From NCBI GenBank assembly GCA_964473365.1, contig CAYYOV010000028.1, positions 1-36,201 on the forward strand: a DNA stretch of 36,201 nucleotides, given 5' to 3'. The stretch's first letter is position 1; each line of letters starts with the position of its first letter. This stretch comes from 2-02-FULL-55-14 sp964473365 (lineage in GTDB: Bacteria > Bacteroidota > Ignavibacteria > UBA10030). Under the pieces are notes generated by a model, which searched no databases, was not told where the DNA came from, and saw only the letters and a list, made by a program, of their open reading frames with translations. Both the position numbers and the translations under genes were made by a program. Shown here piece by piece: positions 16,077-22,703 of this stretch.

Positions 16077-19073
16077 CTACTGGTCCAGTTTCCGGCAGAA
16101 CGCCTTGGCTGCATCAGAAGTTGGGAATGGCCCGCCGATCACCCGGAAGACCACCTTCTGGTCAGGAAGTGAGGTGCGTTCGACTCGGGCGGATTGGCCG
16201 GTCTTCGCGGAGATCCGCTCCTGATCGCGCCGGGCCTGAGCCTCACGGGACCAGGACGAGAGCTGGACGAATACTCCTCCAGCCGTAGAGCGGATGAGGT
16301 AGGATCCGAACCGCTCCTCAGAGGGGACCGTCGGCTGCGTTGGAAGCGGGGCTTGCAGCACGCCTCCCTCTTGAATGATGCGGATCGATCGGCGGCGTGG
16401 TAGCAATCGGACAGTCGTGTCGATCTGTGCGCCGGCAACGACGTAGAGCTCCATCGACATCGTCTCCAATCGTCTGTCCTCAGCCGTCGAAGGGTCGACC
16501 GTGAGCAGCCAGCGTCCCGGGGGCAGGTCGCCGAATCGGAGACGCCCATTTCTGTCGGACACGCGCCGGAGGAGCTCATTGCCCTGGCGAAGATCGGCAG
16601 CGATCCGCACGACGCCATCCATTGGCGTGAGCACGAGTGGTGCCGTGCCATCGGGCGACAGATCACCGTGCTCGTACCGCTCGACGTTCACTTCGATCGT
16701 CGCCGACGGGAGGAGCATCAAGGTGACAGGCGTCCGCTCTCCGCCAACCACGAGGACGGAAAGCGGCAGCGGCACGGAGGTGATCCGTTGCAGGCCCGCG
16801 GTCCCCCGATCGATCATCAGGTCGTATCCACCGGGCTGCACATCGGCGAACACGAACCGGCCACGATCATCGGTCACGGCAGCCATGGAACCCATCGTCA
16901 CAAGCACGTCTGCGACGCCAGCCCCGGAGGGATCCACGATACGCCCGTCGACGATCCCGACCGACGTAGCAGTGCCGAAAGGAACGGCCAGTGGCACGGA
17001 ATATTCCGCGGCCAGCGCAAGTTCTGGTGCGATTCCCGAGAAGGTGCTGCGACGTGCGGTGACCTTCGCGCGATGCAGATTGGGAAAGTTGTGCTCGACC
17101 GTTGCGTCGACGACGGCCAGGGCCTGCGAAGCAGAGCCGGAGAGTCGGCTCCCGAACGCATTGAGGGTTGCCAACGTGCTCTGCCCGATGACGTAGGACG
17201 CCGTGAGTGTTCCGCTGAGCCGGTCGAGCCGGTTGCCGAAGGCCGGATCAGGGACCCTGGCGAATTCGATGCTGGTACCGTAGGTCTGCCGCTGGGTCGG
17301 TCGAACATTCGCCGAGAATGAATATCGCCGAACCGGGTTCACGGATCCGAGGCGATGGTCGGTCAGAGCGCCGATGTCGGCATAGGCAGCGAGTGAGACC
17401 TTGTCAAACGTTTGGGTCCCACGCACCTGTACGATATCCTCGCGCCGATCGTAGGGTGATCTGCTCAGCGTATCGAAAACCCCGCTGGAGCGGAACGAGA
17501 GGGTGACGGCATTGGCGTAGCCGATGCCGGCCTGGATGTACGTCGCCTTCGGCGCGCTTCCGAGGGATGTGTCGATCCCCGCGTTGCGTTGCTGCAGATT
17601 GCCCGTAAGTTCAAGGCGCAGGGCGTTGGTGGCGTAGCCGACGAGGCTCAACGTCGTGAATCGAAGGTCGCGGTAGTAGCCGCCGAACTGGGGGCTCGCA
17701 TCGACCGTCCTAAGGTCGTATGAGAGCCACGGAAGTGTACCGTTCCATCTGGCGAAGATGGCCCGACCGGCCCTTCCTGGTCCCGAACTTGTCGCTGCTT
17801 CGACCTCCACGTTCGACCGCGAGAAGGGCTTGGCACCCACGCTCAATGAAACGACGTCGGCGGAGGTGCGTTCTCCTTGATGTAAGGCATTGAGTCCGGC
17901 GGAGAGGTCATCGGTAAAGTCGTAGCGAAGCCATCCACCGGTCTGCTTCCGCACAGGCGGTCCAAATCTTGTCTGATTGACAAATCCCCCGGCCGAGAGA
18001 TCGTTCCACCGGGTCTTGCCGCCGATACCGACGGCGGTTCGCCCAAGCTCGGTCAACTGGGACAACGAGTAATTCCAGTCGCCAACATAGACCTCATGCT
18101 CACCGACGGCATACCGGGCCTTGTACTCATCCCGCTGGCCGAGAACGGAGATCGTCTGCGTTTCCGGCGTGCGCACGAGGAATTCGAGCCGGTCCTTCTT
18201 GTCTTCGCGCAATGAACCTGCGCCGGCGATCGCCCCTTGAAGACCACGTCGCTGGTTTGCGCTTGCTGCACGGGCGCTGAGGATGACCGGGAATTCGAGC
18301 GACCGGAGCTGTGCGGAACCGCTCCGTGGGACGATATCCGTGGCGCCTGCGATGCGCACCTCATTCCCAAGCGTCGGTCGAACAAGCAGCTCTGCGGTGA
18401 CCGGTCCTCGCAGCTTGTCTTCGGGCGCCGTTGCGATCGTGACGACGACGCGAACGGAGCTCAGCGGCGCCAGTCGTGCGGCCGTAGGTTCGATGGTGGA
18501 TGGATATTGGCGGGAGTTCCAGCCGGCAAAGCGCATGCGAGACGTGTCGTTGCCCCGATTCGTCACTTCGAACACGAACCGGACCGACTGACCCGCGATC
18601 GTCGTCCGAGGAGACTCGACGACCAGGGCTTCCAGCCGTCGGACCGCTTCGACCACCACCGGGATCCGAAGCTCGGCTGGTGTGCCCACACCGCCCGTTT
18701 CGCCGGACGCGACCAGCACCGAATACGCGCGGGCCGGTGCGGTCCGTGAGACCATCACCGAGAGGAGTTGGAGTTCCTTGCCACCTGCTGGAACCCGGAG
18801 TTGGGGTATACGGCCGACCATGCGCCAGCCGTCTGGAAGAACAACAGCGGAACTGATCGTGAGCGGGCTGGGGCCAGTGTTCTCGAACGTCACGGGAACG
18901 GCGAGCAACGCCCCGGGCCTGACGTGAAGCGTATCTCCCCGTCCGGAGCTGAGACGAAGCTCGGCGCTCTTTGCCGGAGCGAGGATCGTGGCGGCCGCAA
19001 GCATCAGGAGAAAAAAAATCCGGCCAGGCCGGATCGTGATGCAGGGGTTCGTCTGTGAGCGTGCGGAGGTCAC
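16077..19073 (-). CDS. Large outer-membrane usher-like barrel protein with SPOR domain
   Basis: A 998-residue exported protein. Order of parts: signal segment (about 17-37); two Ig-like beta-sandwich domains (about 40-265) of the kind seen in COG1470 proteins; a long beta-barrel-like region (about 280-700) of short amphipathic strands, with the motif EVYVGDWNYSLSQLTELGR; a carboxypeptidase-regulatory-like domain (about 705-765, VDGRIVDPSGAGVADVLVT and TDDRGRFVFADVQPGGY); a second similar sandwich (about 800-900); and a SPOR domain (about 920-998, GVFVQLSSW ... RVIGGPF). SPOR domains bind peptidoglycan. The GTG start overlaps the upstream stop (GTGA). The subunit-chaperone-barrel order suggests a usher that secretes the small subunits. 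This is inference, and an adhesin or porin is possible. Confidence 0.65.
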   Translation of the reverse strand: MTSARSQTNPCITIRPGRIFFLLMLAAATILAPAKSAELRLSSGRGDTLHVRPGALLAVPVTFENTGPSPLTISSAVVLPDGWRMVGRIPQLRVPAGGKELQLLSVMVSRTAPARAYSVLVASGETGGVGTPAELRIPVVVEAVRRLEALVVESPRTTIAGQSVRFVFEVTNRGNDTSRMRFAGWNSRQYPSTIEPTAARLAPLSSVRVVVTIATAPEDKLRGPVTAELLVRPTLGNEVRIAGATDIVPRSGSAQLRSLEFPVILSARAASANQRRGLQGAIAGAGSLREDKKDRLEFLVRTPETQTISVLGQRDEYKARYAVGEHEVYVGDWNYSLSQLTELGRTAVGIGGKTRWNDLSAGGFVNQTRFGPPVRKQTGGWLRYDFTDDLSAGLNALHQGERTSADVVSLSVGAKPFSRSNVEVEAATSSGPGRAGRAIFARWNGTLPWLSYDLRTVDASPQFGGYYRDLRFTTLSLVGYATNALRLELTGNLQQRNAGIDTSLGSAPKATYIQAGIGYANAVTLSFRSSGVFDTLSRSPYDRREDIVQVRGTQTFDKVSLAAYADIGALTDHRLGSVNPVRRYSFSANVRPTQRQTYGTSIEFARVPDPAFGNRLDRLSGTLTASYVIGQSTLATLNAFGSRLSGSASQALAVVDATVEHNFPNLHRAKVTARRSTFSGIAPELALAAEYSVPLAVPFGTATSVGIVDGRIVDPSGAGVADVLVTMGSMAAVTDDRGRFVFADVQPGGYDLMIDRGTAGLQRITSVPLPLSVLVVGGERTPVTLMLLPSATIEVNVERYEHGDLSPDGTAPLVLTPMDGVVRIAADLRQGNELLRRVSDRNGRLRFGDLPPGRWLLTVDPSTAEDRRLETMSMELYVVAGAQIDTTVRLLPRRRSIRIIQEGGVLQAPLPTQPTVPSEERFGSYLIRSTAGGVFVQLSSWSREAQARRDQERISAKTGQSARVERTSLPDQKVVFRVIGGPFPTSDAAKAFCRKLDQ

Positions 19074-19888
19074 AACGTTAGCGTGTATTGGGCCGCGAAG
19101 GCTTCATCGCCTCCGGCGTCGACGACGACGAGCGCCTTGTAGGTCCCCGGAGGAACGGACGAGAGATCGAAGGTCTGGCGCACGGATGTTCCGGGATACA
19201 TCCGAAAACGGGACCCGTCATATCGTCCACGGGAGAGTCCAAATTCGTCGAAGAGCTCTACATACACCGTCGGGCGGATGAAACGCTCGCCCGCGTTCTC
19301 AAGGTCTGCCTGCAGGACGCGCGATCCATCGTCACGCTTCGTGATCGCCGCGTTCACGAACTTCACTTCGATCGACCCTGTACCGGCGATGGTCGTGGCG
19401 ATCTGGATCGCGTAACGCATCGTCTGCGACAATCCCATTTGCGCTTTGGCCTTCGGGGCCGGCTGTGTGGATTCGGGGGAACCTTTGATGATCCCCTCGA
19501 CCATCACCATGCTCCAATACGTTCCGACGAGCGAGCCCGACGGGTCATTGGGGACCCGCACCGTGTAATTCACGGCGACAGTGGCGTTCGGAGGCAACGT
19601 GACGAATGCCGGCGAGAAACTGATCCACCGGGCATTCGACCGCGGCAACGTGCCCGGCTCGTCGTAAGCATTCGTGCCCGAGTAATGGAACGAATAGTCC
19701 GTCTGATAGACCTTGGCTTCCTGGATCTCGGGGGAGTCGTTCTTGACGAGGATGACCCCCTCGAGCAGTTGTCCTGGACGCACCTCCTCGTCGCGGCTGA
19801 GGTCACCGACGACAGAGACCTGTGCTATCAGGACATCTGCGACAAGACTGAGGCCCAGCAGAACGGCAATGAATCCGCGGTAGATCAT
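19070..19888 (-). CDS. Periplasmic PapD/DUF916-like protein, putative fibre chaperone
   Basis: A 272-residue exported protein. The signal peptide is MIYRGFIAVLLGLSLVADVLIA. Two beta-sandwich domains follow: about 23-135, with RPGQLLEGVILVKNDS, ARWISFSPAFVTLPPN and VPNDPSGSLVGTYWSM; and about 155-272, with LENAGERFIRPTVYVELFD and SVPPGTYKALVVVDAGGD. The two-sandwich build, the LPPN segment before the central strand, and the place between small subunits and a large barrel all suggest a PapD-like chaperone, or a relative of the DUF916 proteins that partner WxL proteins. AGGA lies about eight bases before the ATG. The stop overlaps the barrel gene start by four bases; the upstream subunit gene ends ten bases earlier. 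Homology is inferred by eye. Confidence 0.6.
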   Translation of the reverse strand: MIYRGFIAVLLGLSLVADVLIAQVSVVGDLSRDEEVRPGQLLEGVILVKNDSPEIQEAKVYQTDYSFHYSGTNAYDEPGTLPRSNARWISFSPAFVTLPPNATVAVNYTVRVPNDPSGSLVGTYWSMVMVEGIIKGSPESTQPAPKAKAQMGLSQTMRYAIQIATTIAGTGSIEVKFVNAAITKRDDGSRVLQADLENAGERFIRPTVYVELFDEFGLSRGRYDGSRFRMYPGTSVRQTFDLSSVPPGTYKALVVVDAGGDEAFAAQYTLTL

Positions 19889-19898
19889 TGTGGAGGTC

Positions 19899-20366
19899 CT
19901 ATTGGGCGAGCAGGGTGTAGGTCACAGTGTGAATGTCGCTACCAAGCTCGGTGCTATTTCCCTGGCTGAACGTGGCCGTTGCGGTGTACTGCAGCGTAGC
20001 GGTCCGGTTCTTGGGGTTGCCAGTCGGAATGTCTGTGAGCAGGTCCTTCGGTGCCATCCCGTCGATGAGCGTCACTTTGGGCTGTGCTGTTCCCCCCGTG
20101 GCCGCCGTTGCTTCGACTTCCAGCGTGAATCGTTGGACGGGACACGACGTAGCGACCGTGATCTTGGTAATGACTGTTTGGACGCGGAGCCGGAGGCTGG
20201 CGAGCGTGCTCGTGACGGAAGCGGGCTCTCCGCCGGCGATACCGGATGCGATCGTCAGCGTGATGTTGCCCCCTTGCACGCGCAGATTCTGGGCCTGAGA
20301 GGTTGTCGTGAAGACAATAAGGGCAGCCGCGATCGAGACAAACACGAGAGCGTGTCGGCGGTTCAT
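19899..20366 (-). CDS. Small secreted beta-rich protein, putative fibre subunit 3
   Basis: A 155-residue exported protein. The signal peptide MNRRHALVFVSIAAALIVFT ends near SQAQ. After it come alternating-hydrophobic strands such as GGNITLTIASGIAGGEP and RFTLEVEATAATGG, then the terminal strand SDIHTVTYTLLAQ. The last four residues, xLxAQ, are shared with the upstream paralogue (TFTLVAQ), which also has the motif PKDLLTDI/PSDLLLDI in common with it. The ATG overlaps the previous stop (ATGA), so the two are translationally coupled. It looks like a tandem duplicate of the upstream gene. Confidence 0.7.
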   Translation of the reverse strand: MNRRHALVFVSIAAALIVFTTTSQAQNLRVQGGNITLTIASGIAGGEPASVTSTLASLRLRVQTVITKITVATSCPVQRFTLEVEATAATGGTAQPKVTLIDGMAPKDLLTDIPTGNPKNRTATLQYTATATFSQGNSTELGSDIHTVTYTLLAQ

Positions 20367-20842
20367 TGGGCCACCAACGTAAACGTGATGGTGTGTGTGT
20401 CGGTCCCCGTTCCGAGAGAGGCCAGGACCTCAGCCGTATAGCGGAGTGTGGCGCTGCCCGAACTCCGGCCGATGTCCAACAGGAGATCAGACGGGACCGT
20501 GCTGAGGATCGATTCAGGCCCGGCAGTGCCCGTCGACGGGTTGATCGCCGTCAGTTTCAGAGTGAAGATGGGGGTCCCAAGTGTCGTGACTGCCGTGATC
20601 TTCTGGGCACTGGAATTCGTGCCCCACAGGATCTGCGTGCTAGCGTCTGTCATGGTCATCAGGTCCTGACCAGCCACCGCGTTCGCATCGCCGAGGTTGA
20701 ACGTCACTCCGGCGCCGGTGACCTGCAGGACCGAGATCGGGCTGACGGTGACGGTGACCAGATGATTGTCCGAGGCGAATTGGGCCGATGCCACGGAGGC
20801 AGCGGCCCAGAGCGCCAGGGATATGTGCAGAAGCCGGGTCAC
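20363..20842 (-). CDS. Small secreted beta-rich protein, putative fibre subunit 2
   Basis: A 159-residue exported protein. I chose the GTG at 20842 because it opens a clean signal peptide (TRLLHISLALWAAASVASAQ) and gives the length of its paralogues. A longer reading from the ATG at 20974 has a good SD (GAGGAG) but puts 44 charged residues before the signal; that ATG lies inside a hairpin and may open a leader peptide. Mature strands include NHLVTVTVSPISVLQVTG; the end is DTHTITFTLVAQ. Shared PSDLLLDIGRSSGSATLRYTA and PKDLLTDIP...TATLQYTA patterns tie it to the next gene. Confidence 0.7.
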   Translation of the reverse strand: MTRLLHISLALWAAASVASAQFASDNHLVTVTVSPISVLQVTGAGVTFNLGDANAVAGQDLMTMTDASTQILWGTNSSAQKITAVTTLGTPIFTLKLTAINPSTGTAGPESILSTVPSDLLLDIGRSSGSATLRYTAEVLASLGTGTDTHTITFTLVAQ

Positions 20843-20923
20843 GATCTGTCCAAGAGTGCGGTCAATATAGCCGTGGTGGCTGCGAGATTCAAGGCGTGAT
20901 GCGACGGATACACGCTGAAATGA

Positions 20924-20976
20924 CCATGCCCGCAGTCCGATCGAACGGTCTCGATTTCGGATGTCTGCGGGCATGG
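20924..20976 (-). promoter_or_regulatory. Large leader hairpin between subunit 1 and subunit 2
   Basis: A perfect 12-bp inverted repeat (CCATGCCCGCAG at 20924-20935, its complement at 20965-20976) with further nested pairing (TCCGA/TCGGA, TCGA/TCGA) in the 29-nt middle. On the minus-strand transcript it encloses an ATG preceded by GAGGAG, so it could mask or regulate translation there, or act as an mRNA stabiliser or processing site. Confidence 0.75.
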
Positions 20977-20999
20977 AGAACTCCTCGTTGAAACGATGA

Positions 21000-21032
21000 C
21001 GCGGCGGCTTCCCCCCAGGGAGAGCCGCCGCG
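21000..21032 (-). terminator. Intra-operon attenuator or terminator hairpin after subunit 1
   Basis: A perfect 10-bp GC stem (CGCGGCGGCT/AGCCGCCGCG, 21000-21009 with 21023-21032) lies 14 bases after the stop of the first subunit gene. On the minus strand it is followed by TCATCGTTT, a poor T-tract. It probably gives partial termination or protects the upstream mRNA, raising the yield of subunit 1 relative to the rest. Confidence 0.7.
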
Positions 21033-21046
21033 CCAGAAGGGAGAAA

Positions 21047-21502
21047 TTAGTTCTGGAACGTGAAGGTAACGGTGCGCGAACCGGTGAAAGCATCAGCGGC
21101 TGTCGTGGCCGTCATGGCATAGGTGATCGCCACGTTCGAGCTGGCTCCGCGGGTAAGGTTCGAGATGACCGTCGCGGCCGTGGAGGTGAGCGCAACAGCA
21201 CCACCGCCCATATCGCAGGTCAGCGTAACGCCCGCCGGAACGTCGCTATCGAGAGCAGCAGTGATCTTGTTCGTCGCGGTGTTCGTGGTGTATGAATACT
21301 TGGCCGTCGTTGCATCGGAAACCGTGGCGGAACCGGACCCGGCCGTGAAATCTGCCGTGGCGATGCTGAGGCTCGGAGCGCCAGTGACGTCGATCTTGTA
21401 GATCGAACCGACCGTCAGGGTCACAGTCTGGTTGGCGGTCTGAGCAAACGCGCCGAACGCGACGAGGGCGACGAGAGCGAGGAGGATCGTAGTGCGCTTC
21501 AT
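21047..21502 (-). CDS. Small secreted beta-rich protein, putative major fibre subunit 1
   Basis: A 151-residue exported protein, first in the minus-strand locus. The ATG at 21502 follows AGGAG by seven bases and opens the signal peptide MKRTTILLALVALVAFGAFA; the frame extends 15 codons further upstream without support. The mature chain is very rich in Thr, Ala, Ser and Val, with a single cysteine. It starts NQTVTLTVGSIYKIDVTG and ends GSRTVTFTFQN, a C-terminal strand like those of spore-coat-U-type pilins. Its own promoter, best ribosome site and downstream hairpin suggest it is the major subunit. Function as a fibre subunit is inferred. Confidence 0.75.
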   Translation of the reverse strand: MKRTTILLALVALVAFGAFAQTANQTVTLTVGSIYKIDVTGAPSLSIATADFTAGSGSATVSDATTAKYSYTTNTATNKITAALDSDVPAGVTLTCDMGGGAVALTSTAATVISNLTRGASSNVAITYAMTATTAADAFTGSRTVTFTFQN

Positions 21503-21564
21503 GGTGTAGCTCCTTGAGGTTGAGTATAGTGATGTTTGGTGAATCAATCTCTGGAGTCACCCAC

Positions 21565-21580
21565 TTCAACGCCCGTGCCA
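21565..21580 (-). promoter_or_regulatory. Sigma54-type promoter for the fibre operon
   Basis: On the minus strand this reads TGGCACGGGCGTTGAA. It matches the -24/-12 consensus (TGGCACG-N4-TTGC) in sequence and spacing except that the -12 GC is GA. The predicted start near 21555 leaves a leader of about 50 nt before the ATG at 21502. A sigma54 activator is encoded divergently. Confidence 0.75.
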
Positions 21581-21616
21581 AACCCGCAACTCATTGTAAA
21601 ACAACACGTTACGGAC

Positions 21617-21787
21617 CATTCATGATGGAATGATTGCGACTCAAAACGAGACATCTGCATCGAAATGATATGACAAGAAAAGGTATAAAAATTGGAAAAT
21701 ATCGACGAAATGCTCAAATTGAGTCGAATTCGATTCTCGAAATGATTCGGGGTGACAAGGTTCACTGAAGACGTTGGCGCGAATTCG
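21617..21787. promoter_or_regulatory. Candidate activator sites in the divergent, AT-rich control region
   Basis: The roughly 380-bp gene-free stretch 21503-21884 is clearly more AT-rich than its surroundings. It holds an inverted repeat CATTC-N6-GAATG (21617-21632), a 16-nt near-palindrome centred on CGAATTCG (21721-21736), a second CGAATTCG at 21780-21787, and a direct repeat TCGAAATGAT at 21660-21669 and 21737-21746. These lie between the two sigma54 boxes, where enhancer sites for an NtrC-type activator would be expected. Confidence 0.5.
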
Positions 21788-21821
21788 TTGCGTAGCACAG
21801 TTGTTTGAAGGCATCGCGTGG

Positions 21822-21837
21822 TGGCACGTGGATTGAA
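21822..21837 (+). promoter_or_regulatory. Sigma54-type promoter for the kinase/regulator operon
   Basis: TGGCACGTGGATTGAA, with the same twelve fixed bases (TGGCACG-N4-TTGAA) as the minus-strand box at 21565-21580. The predicted start near 21848 lies about 37 bases before the kinase ATG at 21885. The shared deviation at -12 suggests both promoters are read by the same holoenzyme. Confidence 0.72.
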
Positions 21838-21884
21838 TCAGTTGGGCAAAGAAATCCCGGTCCATCTGCCGGTTCTCACATACT

Positions 21885-22697
21885 ATGCTATCGACCGAAC
21901 TCGACCCAGTTTTGAGTGTGGCGTTTCCGAACGTACGCGTCCAACCGGACCTGACCGACCGGATCGTCGCGCTTCGCACCAAAGCCCGATTCGACATCAC
22001 CTCGAGGATCTCGCACGGCATTCGTACGCCGTTGGCATCGATCCTCGGTTTTACGGAACTCCTCAGCCAGGAATCGTCCATCTCGGACGAGGACCGGAAT
22101 GAGTTCCATCGGATCATTCACTCCGAGACGAACCGGCTGACGCGATTTGTCACGACCCTGCGCGACTGGATCGACCTGGATGACGGACGATTCCGCCTGC
22201 GCATGACTGCCTCCGATATCGCGGAAACGGTGCGGCGGGCGATCGAGGCCTCACAGCATGAAGCCGCATCCCGATCCGTCCGATTGCTCAGCACCGTGTC
22301 CCCTGAGCCGACATGTCTCATGGCCGATCACGAGCGCGTCCAACTGGCGGTCGAACAGGTGATCCTCAACGCGTTGCAGGCCACGCCCCGGCAGGGACGT
22401 GTGGTTGTCCAGCTGTACCGGACCACGACCGCCGCCATCGTCACCGTCGCAGATACCGGCGTGGGGATCCCCGAAACGGACCTCACGCAGGTCACCCGGC
22501 CCTTCTACCGTGTCGATCGCCAGGATGGCGGTGATTCACGCCTGGGGCTCGGGCTCGCAATGGTCCGGGGGGTTGCCGAGCAGCATGGTGGCTCGCTCCA
22601 GCTCGCAAGCCAGGTCGGAAGCGGTACCGTCGTCAATATCCGCCTGCCATATGCCGAACATCGGCACCTGTCGAACGGCGCACACCTCACCAGCTGA
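21885..22697 (+). CDS. Cytosolic histidine kinase without sensor domain
   Basis: A 270-residue protein made almost only of the HisKA and HATPase domains. The phosphoacceptor is His44 in SHGIRTPLASILG. ATP-site boxes are QVILNALQATP (N box), DTGVGIP (G1) and GLGLAMV (G2). There is no signal peptide, membrane segment, PAS or GAF domain, so the input must come from a partner or from an internal signal. The stop lies six bases before the response regulator ATG, and the pair diverges from the fibre operon. It probably phosphorylates the regulator encoded next, as NtrB-type kinases do. Confidence 0.93.
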   Translation: MLSTELDPVLSVAFPNVRVQPDLTDRIVALRTKARFDITSRISHGIRTPLASILGFTELLSQESSISDEDRNEFHRIIHSETNRLTRFVTTLRDWIDLDDGRFRLRMTASDIAETVRRAIEASQHEAASRSVRLLSTVSPEPTCLMADHERVQLAVEQVILNALQATPRQGRVVVQLYRTTTAAIVTVADTGVGIPETDLTQVTRPFYRVDRQDGGDSRLGLGLAMVRGVAEQHGGSLQLASQVGSGTVVNIRLPYAEHRHLSNGAHLTS

Positions 22698-22703
22698 TCG
22701 TCG

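Noticed and set aside
15546..21502. Gram-positive-type WxL surface system
   Set aside because: The small proteins have no WxL motifs and the large protein looks like an outer-membrane barrel; only a distant similarity of the 272-residue protein to DUF916 remains possible.
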